In this document: positions 16,504 through 24,137 of the stretch, one piece after another
How positions within the stretch are numbered: position 1 is the stretch's first letter
Layout: each line of letters begins with the position of its first letter
DNA from: a virus
Virus record (IMG/VR): IMGVR_UViG_3300028581_000003
Coordinates: 1-50,167 of that record
Strand: one strand, 5' to 3'
Length of the DNA: 50,167 nucleotides
Program-made: the position numbers and the translations under genes
Notes under the pieces: generated by a model
What the model was told of the DNA's origin: nothing
Seen by the model: only the letters and a program-made list of their open reading frames with translations
The model's database searches: none

Positions 16504-17016
16504 CTAATCAGATATTCTAAGCCAAAACTTCTCCGGGTTGACTTTATCGGGTGTAGTTCCTAAAACAACAAATTTACCAATTAAATCAGAAAGTTTCTTA
16601 ACTTCCATGTTTCTCATAAATCCCCAAAGCTTTGCTTTTGGATGTTTTGAGATAACCCATTGAACTTTTCCTGCATCATCAACTTCCTTTTTTAAATTGA
16701 AAGTTCTCTTAACAGTAATGTTTGTCAATTTCTCAGTTGGTTTGCCTTCTGCATCTAATTCTGGAATTCTTTCCGTTTCAATTACGATAACTTGAGCTAT
16801 TTCAGTAGACTTTGGATTGTATGTCGGTTGATCATCTTCATCTACCGGACCATTCCAAAAATCAATTTGTTCTTCTTGTCGAACGCCATCTCGAGTTTGT
16901 TCTTTTCCATCAGCATCAATAAAAGTAACTTTATCAGCAATCTTTATTTTCATGCCTTTATATTTTCTTGCATCAATACTTTTGGAGTCTCTTTGTGGTA
17001 TGTCATCAATTCCCAT
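16504..17016 (-). CDS. Possible OB-fold/ssDNA-binding-type protein
   Basis: 170 residues, acidic, beta-strand rich, no membrane segment. Two strand-heavy halves (ADKVTFIDADGKEQ, IAQVIVIETERI) and a closing DLIGKFVVLGTTP ... FWLRI segment could make a single OB-like barrel. It is the last gene of the regulator operon next to the primase region. I do not recognise a family; ssDNA binding is a guess from context and composition. Confidence 0.5.
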   Translation of the reverse strand: MGIDDIPQRDSKSIDARKYKGMKIKIADKVTFIDADGKEQTRDGVRQEEQIDFWNGPVDEDDQPTYNPKSTEIAQVIVIETERIPELDAEGKPTEKLTNITVKRTFNLKKEVDDAGKVQWVISKHPKAKLWGFMRNMEVKKLSDLIGKFVVLGTTPDKVNPEKFWLRISD

Positions 17017-17018
17017 AT

Positions 17019-17249
17019 TTAACCTCCTTTCATTTTTGAATTAAGTTTAGTTACGCGTATGATTTCATTTAGCTCTTTTTGAAAAAAATCAATTCTGTGT
17101 TTTGCAACAAGAAACCGATCTTTGAAATATGATGCACTTGGATTAGTTAAAAACAAATCTTCTTGCATGAGAAAATCATATCCTAGATTTTCTCGCTCTA
17201 CAGCAATTTGAACTCGTAGAGTTTCATCACGGCCTATTTCTTTTGTCAT
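17019..17249 (-). CDS. Hypothetical helical protein
   Basis: 76 residues, helical with a basic C-terminus. Tight spacing to both neighbours (ATGA with the AbrB-like gene). No family recognised. Confidence 0.55.
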   Translation of the reverse strand: MTKEIGRDETLRVQIAVERENLGYDFLMQEDLFLTNPSASYFKDRFLVAKHRIDFFQKELNEIIRVTKLNSKMKGG

Positions 17250-17485
17250 TTGAGTTCCTCCATCCTTTCACTTCCGCATCTTTTACAATAAGCCTCTTCA
17301 TTTTCTTGAAAAACACATTTTGTTCCACAATCGAAACATTTAAAGTTTTTAACTATTGCAATGTATTTTGAGATATCAATTGAAACAATTTCTTCATCCT
17401 CTAGTTTTAAGAATTGAATGATCTCGCTTGGGATTGTTGCAATAAGTGAATTTCCTGATTTTCTGAGTTTGATGTGTGTTATCAT
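17246..17485 (-). CDS. AbrB/SpoVT-type transcription factor with C-terminal zinc ribbon
   Basis: 79 residues. Residues 1-48 show the swapped-hairpin AbrB pattern (ITHIKLRKSGNSLIATIPSE then LKLEDEEIVSIDI). Residues 52-75 are a zinc ribbon, CFDCGTKC ... YCKRCGS. AbrB-plus-ribbon proteins are typical small archaeal regulators. Two palindromes flank the promoter of its own operon (17727-17784), so it is the first candidate to bind them. Confidence 0.75.
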   Translation of the reverse strand: MITHIKLRKSGNSLIATIPSEIIQFLKLEDEEIVSIDISKYIAIVKNFKCFDCGTKCVFQENEEAYCKRCGSERMEELK

Positions 17486-17724
17486 TTTTTCTCCTCTCGT
17501 ATTGAGAATACATTTCTTGGAAAATCAGTTATTGCTTTGTCATGAATTTTTTTCATTCGGGCAACAGTTTCTTCTGTAAGTTTTTCTTCTCGAGCTTTAA
17601 TTGTCCATTTGTATAATCCTTTTGCGGTCAATTCCATTTCTATAGATTCTTTCAATTCCATCATAGGAAAAGATGATTCTTGAGCAATTGGAAGATTTGT
17701 TTGTTCTTCTTTTTCGTTTATCAT
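17482..17724 (-). CDS. Hypothetical protein, first gene of regulator operon
   Basis: 80 residues, acidic N-terminus, then a strand pair and helix (MELTAKGLYKWTIKARE ... EETVARMKKIHDKAI). The TATA is exactly 29 nt upstream. Followed by the AbrB-like gene by ATGA overlap. Function unknown. Confidence 0.6.
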   Translation of the reverse strand: MINEKEEQTNLPIAQESSFPMMELKESIEMELTAKGLYKWTIKAREEKLTEETVARMKKIHDKAITDFPRNVFSIREEKK

Positions 17725-17726
17725 AA

Positions 17727-17784
17727 GATCATTAAATGGTATATCTTTTTAAATGTTTCTCTTAATATCATTAAATGATATTAA
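17727..17784 (-). promoter_or_regulatory. Promoter flanked by two related palindromes
   Basis: TTTAAAAAG at 17753-17745 with GAAAC just upstream. A perfect palindrome, TTAATATCATT/A/AATGATATTAA (17762-17784), lies behind it and a degenerate copy, GATCATTAAATGGTAT (17727-17742), covers the predicted start site. The arrangement fits a dimeric repressor at two sites. A related core, TATCATTTTATGATA, recurs at 18709-18733. Confidence 0.6.
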
Positions 17785-17787
17785 AAA

Positions 17788-18456
17788 TTAACAATTCGTT
17801 TGATTTTTAAAAAATGAACAAAGTTCAATAACCTTTAAACCAGGAATTTCGCGAAAGTCTCGATCTTTATACCAACAAACCAAATAATCCACTAAAATGT
17901 TTTCTTGACGCATTTGTTTTAAGTGTGATCTAAACTTCGATGACAAAAATTCAAATTCAATCTTTCTAGGATGTTCTTCTTTATCAATTACAACAGCATC
18001 TGGAAATCCTAATTGAACACTTTGAATTTTTGTGAATCCAAATTTTTCTAGACATCTAAAGAACAGGACTACAACCTCTTGTTTATTTTTTGGTTGAAAA
18101 ATAAATCCTTCTTGATTAAAATCTTTAATAGACCTTCTTTTTGCAATAAGTCTTTGCTCAAAACATTCTTTGCAAAAATATTTTGATAGATGTTTAGAGC
18201 CTTGTCCAATAGGAGTTTGACATTTTGAACATTGATGAGGAACAGGAGAATTCTTTTTGATTAAACATTCTTTACAAAGTTTTGAAGCACGTTTTCCTTT
18301 TTCTTGATAAAAGTTTTGTGAACACCACGAACAGATGCTTGGTTGTTGAAAAGAAATGTGATGACTTGAATAGCAAGCTTCACAATAAATACTTTTATGT
18401 AAAGTTTTTTCATTATCAAACAAGATTTTACAATGTGCACAATTTACTTCGGCCAT
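17788..18456 (-). CDS. Multi-zinc-ribbon protein with PD-(D/E)XK-like nuclease domain
   Basis: 222 residues. The first about 105 residues hold a series of CxxC pairs (CAHC, CEAC, CSWC, CKEC, CSKC, CKEC) making three short zinc ribbons. The C-terminal part has the PD-(D/E)XK layout: FPDAVVID, then RKIEFEFLSSKF (E-x-E motif), then VDYLVCWYKD. This nuclease-type domain is frequent in archaea and their viruses. Likely a DNA-processing or repair endonuclease. Own promoter 29 nt upstream, monocistronic. Confidence 0.7.
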   Translation of the reverse strand: MAEVNCAHCKILFDNEKTLHKSIYCEACYSSHHISFQQPSICSWCSQNFYQEKGKRASKLCKECLIKKNSPVPHQCSKCQTPIGQGSKHLSKYFCKECFEQRLIAKRRSIKDFNQEGFIFQPKNKQEVVVLFFRCLEKFGFTKIQSVQLGFPDAVVIDKEEHPRKIEFEFLSSKFRSHLKQMRQENILVDYLVCWYKDRDFREIPGLKVIELCSFFKNQTNC

Positions 18457-18476
18457 ATTTTATTGAAAAGTTTTAT

Positions 18477-18485
18477 CTTTATAAA
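18477..18485 (-). promoter_or_regulatory. TATA box of the PD-(D/E)XK gene
   Basis: TTTATAAAG on the minus strand, first T 29 nt before the ATG at 18456. Confidence 0.75.
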
Positions 18486-18496
18486 TATTCTTAGTA

Positions 18497-18740
18497 TAAT
18501 AAAATGATATTGTATTTCGTGATGCTCGTCGTTGGACGACAAACAGCAAAAACCTCCCCCCACTCTGTCTAACTGTATTATTCTTATCTACTGTGTATAC
18601 TTCGTCTAACTGAAACGGACTGTATAAAAATAATAGGTATATATAAATAATAAAATAAATAAGCTTCTTTTTTATTATATACTATAATACACTTTAAAAT
18701 TTAGTCAAACAAGTATCATTTTATGATACTTGTGTTGTAA
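18497..18740. other. Noncoding region, candidate replication origin
   Basis: About 300 bp without a credible ORF, next to the primase-helicase gene. In order it holds: hairpin TCGTC-GTTG-GACGA (18526-18539), a C run (18553-18561), direct repeats GTCTAACTG at 18567-18575 and 18604-18612, a long A+T stretch (18616-18700) and the perfect inverted repeat ACAAGTATCAT/TTT/ATGATACTTGT (18709-18733). A hairpin, short repeats and an AT-rich unwinding region beside the initiator-type gene is a usual origin layout. The last repeat could instead terminate the primase transcript. Confidence 0.45.
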
Positions 18741-18760
18741 TTACATAAGAATGGTATGAT

Positions 18761-20944
18761 TTAGTTTTCTTTATCAATAATATTTTCAGAAAGGTCCAAT
18801 TGTTCACTTGTCTTTGGTTTTGATTGAATTTCTTGAACAGCGGCATATTTTCCATAACGAGGATTAAATAATTGAGATTCTTTAACTAATTCTTCAATAT
18901 ATTTTAAAATTGTGAATTCTGTTAATTCGGTGGATTCTTTTGCATTATCGACAATCTCCTTTCTTGAGCATTCTTTTTGTTCTTTTACGAAATTTATAAT
19001 TTCTTGTTTAATTTTTTCTTTGTAGTTCAAAATTTTCTTGAATTCACTTGATCTAAATGATGTTTTCTTTTCATTATCATCTTTTGTAACTTCGATCATT
19101 ATATTATTAGCAATATTTCCATCTCTATTCTTTACTCCTAAATTGATGGCTAAATTGAAGTGTAAGACTTTGTTATCGACAGAAATTGACTCATTTCCTT
19201 TTGTAACTAAATAGGCCCCATCAAATAAAGCTACAATATCAGAGGAACCTCGAAAAGCATCCAATAAATCCTCATCTTCGACTTCGCCTAACTTAATTTT
19301 CTTTAAATGATGGATAATAATAATTGTTTTCTTTAATTCGGACAAAGGTTTTAAGAAATTCAAGTAGAATCCATTTGTAATTTCGGAGTCATTTTCAGAG
19401 CCTTCTAAAAATCTTCTAAAAGAATCAAAGACAATTACATCATAGGGAAAACATTTTGCTAATTCTTTTGTTAATTCTTTTTTATCAAAATCAAAAGAAA
19501 AATCAAATGGAGTTGGATTTTCGTTAAACTTTTGTCCTTTCACAAAATATTGAAGTCTTTGTGCATTTCGATCTTCTCCATTTTCTAAATCATAATATAA
19601 GATAGAAGGGTCTGTTGGAATGTCAAATTTATTAAGAAACTTTCGATTTTCTAATTTTGTTCCTACGCACATTGCAAGGACAAAAAGAGATTTGCCCTTT
19701 CCACCTTTTCCACCAATTAAAAGAGTTTTTCCTTTTGGAAGAATTTTGTCAATGATGTATTCATTTTCAATAACTTCTTTATTTGCTAAATTGAAAGCAG
19801 ATATTGGTTTGATCTCCGTTTTTTTATTTTCAATTTTTTTAATTTCTTCAAAGATTGTTTTCTTTGTAATCATTAGCGCATAAGCAACTTTGCCAACTAA
19901 ATATTCTCTTATAATAACATCTTTGATTTTTGCAATTCTTCTAAGAACAGAGTCTCGTTCATCCAGTAGTATTGATTTGTTTGGATTATTAAGTTCTAAG
20001 ATTAAAGCTGTCACATCTTTGTCCAAGTTCAAATCCAAGATTATTCCTTTTAAATCATAAATATCCTCTGTTTCATTAGAGTATTCTCTTGCCCATTTAT
20101 TAATTTCCCATTTATTATATTCTTTTAATTCACCAGTTAAAGCTTTTTTATACCATCCTTCAAATACCTTATAAGGAATATCGGGCATAAGTCTAGTTAA
20201 TAATTCTTGAATTTTTTCTCGAATTTTTTCATTTGATAAACCACTTTTTGCACTTGCAATTGCTAAATTCTTTAAAACAATGTTGTTTCTTGATGTTCCT
20301 AATGGCAAAATTTCTGTTCTTTTCTTTAAATATTTCCAAAATTCGTCTTTTGAGAAAAAGTTTAAAGAATCTTCATTATTACTATCTCCAGAGATTTGAT
20401 TCATTAATTCTAATGATCTTTTATTATTTTCGATATTTTCTTTTGCAATATTAAGAGTTGAAGTTTTCAATTCGTTTATTCCTTCAAAATAGTCTAAGAT
20501 AGGAAGAACTTTATTTATTTTGAAATGAGGTTTTCCTGGAATTGAAATAACACCATTAAGAGAAACCTTTGCCTCATCTGCACCAAAACCTCTTACAAAG
20601 ATTCTTCGAATCTCCTCAATTAATTCATCCGAAAAAGTTTCTAGTTTTTCAAAAGGTGCATAAATATGGTAGCCATGCGGACTTCTATCCGCCAGAAATG
20701 CAGTTATTCCTTTATTGATTAGTCTTTCTCTAAATTCGTGATAATGTAATAGAATTTCTTCTTCTGTTAAATCTTTTAGATCAATATCAAAAACAATATA
20801 TTTTCTTGCTGGAATTCCCAAATTCATTTGTTTTTTGTCGGCTTCTGATAATTCTTCCCATTTTTTCCAAGTAGGCCAGAATGTTTTTGTGATTTCGTTT
20901 CGATATGTAAATTTACCTGTTTTTGTATCAAAATCAAATTCCAT
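18761..20944 (-). CDS. Primase-helicase (AEP primase fused to RecA-like ATPase)
   Basis: 727 residues from the ATG at 20944, preferred because GGAAAG lies about eight bases before it; an upstream ATG at 20983 would overlap the previous gene by 50 nt. An archaeo-eukaryotic primase domain covers about residues 45-150 (VFDID metal-binding pair D53/D55, SPHGYHIY S-x-H motif). A PriCT-like helical region follows (217-270), then a RecA-like ATPase (Walker A GGKGGKGKS 411-419, Walker B VIVFDS about 503-508, IIIIHHLKK) and a C-terminal winged helix. It should prime and unwind DNA for the polymerase encoded at 24639. Architecture matches replication proteins of archaeal plasmids and viruses. Confidence 0.9.
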   Translation of the reverse strand: MEFDFDTKTGKFTYRNEITKTFWPTWKKWEELSEADKKQMNLGIPARKYIVFDIDLKDLTEEEILLHYHEFRERLINKGITAFLADRSPHGYHIYAPFEKLETFSDELIEEIRRIFVRGFGADEAKVSLNGVISIPGKPHFKINKVLPILDYFEGINELKTSTLNIAKENIENNKRSLELMNQISGDSNNEDSLNFFSKDEFWKYLKKRTEILPLGTSRNNIVLKNLAIASAKSGLSNEKIREKIQELLTRLMPDIPYKVFEGWYKKALTGELKEYNKWEINKWAREYSNETEDIYDLKGIILDLNLDKDVTALILELNNPNKSILLDERDSVLRRIAKIKDVIIREYLVGKVAYALMITKKTIFEEIKKIENKKTEIKPISAFNLANKEVIENEYIIDKILPKGKTLLIGGKGGKGKSLFVLAMCVGTKLENRKFLNKFDIPTDPSILYYDLENGEDRNAQRLQYFVKGQKFNENPTPFDFSFDFDKKELTKELAKCFPYDVIVFDSFRRFLEGSENDSEITNGFYLNFLKPLSELKKTIIIIHHLKKIKLGEVEDEDLLDAFRGSSDIVALFDGAYLVTKGNESISVDNKVLHFNLAINLGVKNRDGNIANNIMIEVTKDDNEKKTSFRSSEFKKILNYKEKIKQEIINFVKEQKECSRKEIVDNAKESTELTEFTILKYIEELVKESQLFNPRYGKYAAVQEIQSKPKTSEQLDLSENIIDKEN

Positions 20945-21215
20945 TTTTTTCTTTCCAAAGTTTAAATATAAGAAGTGCTTCATCTTGTGTAATCTCTTTT
21001 CTTCTTGAGACTTCTAATGTTTGAATACCCGAAAACATGATGGGAAATTCCTTTTCGATAACCACATCAAAAAATTTAATAAAACTTTCTTCAACCTCTG
21101 TTATAAATCCATTGTATGCAAAGACTTTTTGAGAATTAATTCTTTCTTGAATGAAAGAAAATGTTAACTCTTTTTTATATGTCTCGGCTTTTACTTTAAT
21201 ATCGTATAATATCAT
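20934..21215 (-). CDS. Hypothetical protein upstream of primase
   Basis: 93 residues from the ATG at 21215, which lies exactly 29 nt from the TATA box; longer readings upstream would start before the promoter. Strand-rich first half, helical C-terminus. Overlaps the primase start by 11 nt, so translationally coupled to it. No family recognised. Confidence 0.6.
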   Translation of the reverse strand: MILYDIKVKAETYKKELTFSFIQERINSQKVFAYNGFITEVEESFIKFFDVVIEKEFPIMFSGIQTLEVSRRKEITQDEALLIFKLWKEKNGI

Positions 21216-21235
21216 AAACAAATAGTAAATATTAT

Positions 21236-21244
21236 GTTTATAAA
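21236..21244 (-). promoter_or_regulatory. TATA box of the primase operon
   Basis: TTTATAAAC on the minus strand, first T 29 nt before the ATG at 21215. It faces away from the plus-strand promoter at 21296. Confidence 0.75.
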
Positions 21245-21290
21245 TATTTTTATTTTTTGTTCTTATTTTAAAATTACAAATAAGAATAAG

Positions 21291-21305
21291 AAACATTTAT
21301 AAATA
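21291..21305 (+). promoter_or_regulatory. Promoter, AACATTTATAAATA class
   Basis: AAACATTTATAAATA; TATA first T at 21296, 29 nt before the ATG at 21325. The AAC stretch just before it is shared with 22151 and 27141 and may be the BRE. Confidence 0.8.
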
Positions 21306-21324
21306 GATTAATATATAAAATCAT

Positions 21325-21378
21325 ATGAAAATAAAAAAAGAAGGTTTAAAACAATCAGGATTCATTTCATGGCTGTAA
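21325..21378 (+). CDS. 17-residue leaderless leader peptide
   Basis: MKIKKEGLKQSGFISWL starts exactly at the predicted transcription start and ends ten bases inside the next gene (start 21369). It probably loads ribosomes on a leaderless mRNA and hands them on by termination-reinitiation. May have no function as a peptide. Confidence 0.5.
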   Translation: MKIKKEGLKQSGFISWL

Positions 21379-21704
21379 AATCGAGACATCAACTTGCAAA
21401 GGATGCTGCAAAGGCAAGAAGTGCAAAGAGAGAAGCATTTTTTCAAAAGCAGAAAGTATATGCTAAGTTAGATGAACTTTCAAAGCTTGAGTTATATGCG
21501 GGCGGATTAATTTCACAAATTAAAAATTGTCAAGCTGATTTACAAGGAATGTTCAAAAACAATGAAGTGATTCAAAGAAAACAAGGTCATCTTGAAGCAG
21601 ACTTGAAAAAAACGAATTTACAAATTGCAAAACTAAGAATTGAAAAAGAACAACAAGAACTTGAACAAAGACAACAAAAAGAGGAGATTGTTAACAATGC
21701 CTAA
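21369..21704 (+). CDS. Coiled-coil protein
   Basis: 111 residues. Basic, Ala-rich N-terminus (KSRHQLAKDAAKARSAKREAF) followed by an almost continuous Lys/Gln/Glu coiled coil to the end. No recognised family. First full gene of the plus-strand replication block; the next gene begins inside its last codons. Confidence 0.6.
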   Translation: MAVKSRHQLAKDAAKARSAKREAFFQKQKVYAKLDELSKLELYAGGLISQIKNCQADLQGMFKNNEVIQRKQGHLEADLKKTNLQIAKLRIEKEQQELEQRQQKEEIVNNA

Positions 21705-22098
21705 TCAAAAAGCTATTCGAACAAAATATTTGCCTTGTTCAAATTGTAAAAAAATGGTTGAAGTTGGACAATCAACAAAAACTGTTTTATGTGAAGATTG
21801 CACAGAAAAATACATGAGAGAAGCTTATAATCAAGAAATGAAAGGAGGAAAAGAAAATATGGTTGAAAACAAAGTCGTTGCAAAGAAAGTTCCTGCAAAA
21901 ACATCTGTCCCAAAAGCTGAAAAGGTTGATAAGAAACCAAAGTTTGGTCCAGAAGTTGAGGCAAAAGTAATTAAGTTATTTAAGGAAGGAAAGAAATTCA
22001 CTGAAATCTCTAAAGAATTAGGTGGAAGTCCTGCCGTTCCAAAAATCAAGCGAATTATTGCTGCATCAGGAGCACAGGCCCCAAAAAAGAAAGAGTAA
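21697..22098 (+). CDS. Zinc-ribbon and helix-turn-helix protein
   Basis: 133 residues from the ATG at 21697 (GGAG ten bases upstream); a longer reading would lie entirely over the previous gene. CSNCKKM ... CEDC zinc ribbon near the start, a Lys/Val/Pro-rich linker, and a C-terminal HTH of resolvase/sigma type (VEAKVIKLFKEGKKFTEISKELGG). Likely a small DNA-binding regulator of the replication block. Confidence 0.6.
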   Translation: MPNQKAIRTKYLPCSNCKKMVEVGQSTKTVLCEDCTEKYMREAYNQEMKGGKENMVENKVVAKKVPAKTSVPKAEKVDKKPKFGPEVEAKVIKLFKEGKKFTEISKELGGSPAVPKIKRIIAASGAQAPKKKE

Positions 22099-22150
22099 TT
22101 ACTTTCAAATTTTTTTTATTTTTTTACTTTATAATTACACCAAATAAATG

Positions 22151-22166
22151 GAAACATTTATAAATA
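22151..22166 (+). promoter_or_regulatory. Promoter, AACATTTATAAATA class
   Basis: GAAACATTTATAAATA; TATA first T at 22157, 29 nt before the leader ATG at 22186. Drives the nucleotide-metabolism/polymerase operon. Confidence 0.8.
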
Positions 22167-22185
22167 AATATCTATTAACAAAAAC

Positions 22186-22230
22186 ATGACAATAAAAATA
22201 AATTACATTTCAAAAAAGAGGAACAAATGA
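22186..22230 (+). CDS. 14-residue leaderless leader peptide
   Basis: MTIKINYISKKRNK, starting at the predicted transcription start and ending in an ATGA overlap with the next gene. A GAGG inside the leader could serve the downstream start. Same arrangement as at 21325. Confidence 0.5.
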   Translation: MTIKINYISKKRNK

Positions 22231-22694
22231 ATATCTTTGTATTGGACACAAATCCAGAGAAAGCAGCAATTGCACAGTGTAATAAACACGTTGTTAAAAT
22301 GCCTTTAGAGGCTACACAAATGTTATGCACAATTTTTAATTTGCATAATATAAAGGCCCCTTACAAATCGTGTCATTCAAAACATCCTTGCACTCTTTGG
22401 CTATCAAAATCAATGAATAATATCGATTGGCTGATTCTTCACACAAAAACTTTATTTTATGAATATACAATAAGATACAAAAGAGTTCATAAATCTGAAC
22501 AAGTTTTGGATTGGTGTATTAAAAATAAGGACAAACTACAAATTCCTTATATCGGATTGACTCCATTTGCTCAAGCAATGCCTGAGCAATATAAAAATAA
22601 GGATGCTGTTATTGCTTATCGAGCATATTATCAAAATGATAAATTAAAAATTGCAGTATGGCCAGAAAATAAAAGCCCGGAGTGGATAAAATGA
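22227..22694 (+). CDS. Phage-type conserved protein (CNKHVVKM family)
   Basis: 155 residues. The opening MNIFVLDTNPEKAA and the motif CNKHVVKMPLEATQMLC, then HPCTLWL and a C-terminal AYRAYY, belong to a small protein family I know from tailed-phage genomes with no settled function. No signal or membrane helices. It heads an operon of nucleotide and replication enzymes, so a DNA-precursor or DNA-repair role is plausible. Confidence 0.65.
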   Translation: MNIFVLDTNPEKAAIAQCNKHVVKMPLEATQMLCTIFNLHNIKAPYKSCHSKHPCTLWLSKSMNNIDWLILHTKTLFYEYTIRYKRVHKSEQVLDWCIKNKDKLQIPYIGLTPFAQAMPEQYKNKDAVIAYRAYYQNDKLKIAVWPENKSPEWIK

Positions 22695-23002
22695 CAAAAG
22701 ACGCAAAAAATGGCGACTATTTTATAAAAGCTTGTCAAATGGTTTCTGAAAATCCAACTTTTGTTTTTTGTTATGCAAAAGTTCTAGGTCAAGGCCCATT
22801 GACCGGAATTCGATTTCATCATGCATGGGTTGAATTAAGAGATGTTGTTTTTGATTATTCAAATGGAAATAATATTGTTTTAAGAAAAGAATTATATTAT
22901 GAAAAAGCAAATATTGAAGAACAAGATGTTGTTAAACAAACTTCCAATGAAGTTATTTTGTTAATGCTACAAACAGGAACATATGGAGGTTGGATAAAAT
23001 GA
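22691..23002 (+). CDS. Hypothetical protein with HHAWVE motif
   Basis: 103 residues from the ATG at 22691 (ATGA overlap); a GTG three codons earlier is possible. CQMVSENP near the start and FHHAWVEL ... VFDYSNG place Cys, His and Asp in the order of papain/transglutaminase-like folds, a pattern seen in phage small proteins. Catalysis is not established. Confidence 0.55.
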   Translation: MTKDAKNGDYFIKACQMVSENPTFVFCYAKVLGQGPLTGIRFHHAWVELRDVVFDYSNGNNIVLRKELYYEKANIEEQDVVKQTSNEVILLMLQTGTYGGWIK

Positions 23003-23400
23003 ATATTATTGATGTAACTCCCGAAGAAGTTGAAAAAGAAGTTCAAGCTTTACAACCAAAGGACACAATGGATTTACTTTTGAAAATTGGCAAAGAATAT
23101 ATGCAAAAGTATCAATCTGAGCCCATTGATATTGATACAAAAGAAGGTCAAAAAGAATTTAGAAGAATAAGTTGTTATTTAATTGAGGAATTGATGGAAA
23201 TGCAAAATTGTTTAAAAATTAGAGAATGGTCTATTTCTGAATACCCGGTTGATCAACAACATTTCGCCGAGGAATTTGCAGACTTTTTTAATTTTGTTAT
23301 GCAAATCCCTCTGTTGTTAGGATATGAAGAAGAAAAAATTAAAGATATTATTATTCGAAAAAGAATTGTTAATAAATTTAGACAGGAGAGTTCATATTAA
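22999..23400 (+). CDS. All-alpha NTP pyrophosphatase, dUTPase/MazG-like
   Basis: 133 residues from the ATG at 22999 (ATGA overlap). Helical, with the two metal-binding motifs of the MazG/dimeric dUTPase fold: IEELMEM (E-x-x-E) and, about 30 residues on, EEFADFFNFVMQI (E-x-x-D), followed by LLLGYEEEKI. Members hydrolyse dUTP, dCTP or other NTPs to the monophosphate and pyrophosphate. Directly upstream of the thymidylate-synthase homologue, so it probably feeds it dUMP or dCMP. Confidence 0.7.
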   Translation: MNIIDVTPEEVEKEVQALQPKDTMDLLLKIGKEYMQKYQSEPIDIDTKEGQKEFRRISCYLIEELMEMQNCLKIREWSISEYPVDQQHFAEEFADFFNFVMQIPLLLGYEEEKIKDIIIRKRIVNKFRQESSY

Positions 23401-23402
23401 AT

Positions 23403-24137
23403 ATGCGAATTTTTAAGAATTTCAAACAGCTTATTCAAGAATTACCACGAGAAGTTTTTACTAGAGGTCAAGAGGTTTTTGATAAGTCTGTTCAAGGAAA
23501 AATTGTAACACAAGGCGAAGGCTTTGAACAAAAAGAATTATTTGGAATGTCGTATATGATTAATGATTTTTCAGATCGAGACGAAATGATGTTCTTAGCT
23601 CAAAAAATGTTTAACAAAGAGCATTTAACAAAGGAAGTTGCAGAGCAATGGTTTTGGGATATGATTCACAATCCAACAACAAAAGAAACTTGGTTTGATA
23701 AAACTCAATACACAAAAGAATACTTTGAGAAATTTTGTAATGAAAATAATTCCGGGACATCTGCATATGGATATGGAGAAAGAATTATTCCTCAATTAGA
23801 TTCTTTAATAAAAAGATTAAAAGGAAATTTATACGCAAGAGGAGCCTATATTGCAATGCATGATAATCGAGATATTCATAGAATAGGTCGTAGAATCCCC
23901 TGCACGCTGTCTTATGGTTTTGCTGTTAGAAAAACATTAGCCGGGGATAAAATGAATATGTTTTTACATATGCGGAGCCAGGATTTAGTTAATTTTATGA
24001 CTCTTGATTTATATAAGGCAACATTATTTCTGGAATATGTTGCAAAAGAACTAAATGTAAAGACGGGAAAACTTATTGTTTATGTGGATTCACTCCATGC
24101 ATACAAACGGGATGTGCCCTCTAGTGTAACTTGGTAA
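23403..24137 (+). CDS. Thymidylate synthase homologue with dCMP-type active site (candidate dCMP methyl/hydroxymethyltransferase)
   Basis: 244 residues of the ThyA fold. Nucleophile C167 (RRIPCTLS), phosphate-binding R191-S192-x-D194, then D202, H232 and Y234 (SLHAY). Spacing from D194 onward equals E. coli ThyA (D169, N177, H207, Y209). The position of ThyA Asn177, which reads the uracil base, is Asp here. T4 dCMP hydroxymethylase has Asp at this site, and the change makes thymidylate synthase prefer dCMP. I infer a modified cytosine in the element's DNA, though a dUMP-using enzyme cannot be excluded. Lies between a dUTPase/MazG-like gene and the DNA polymerase. Confidence 0.8.
   Translation: MRIFKNFKQLIQELPREVFTRGQEVFDKSVQGKIVTQGEGFEQKELFGMSYMINDFSDRDEMMFLAQKMFNKEHLTKEVAEQWFWDMIHNPTTKETWFDKTQYTKEYFEKFCNENNSGTSAYGYGERIIPQLDSLIKRLKGNLYARGAYIAMHDNRDIHRIGRRIPCTLSYGFAVRKTLAGDKMNMFLHMRSQDLVNFMTLDLYKATLFLEYVAKELNVKTGKLIVYVDSLHAYKRDVPSSVTW

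Noticed and set aside
20944-20983. Upstream start of the primase at 20983
   Set aside because: It would overlap the previous gene by 50 nt; the ATG at 20944 has a GGAAAG site and a normal overlap.
21215-21296. Longer reading of the gene upstream of primase starting at 21296
   Set aside because: It would begin upstream of its own TATA box at 21244.
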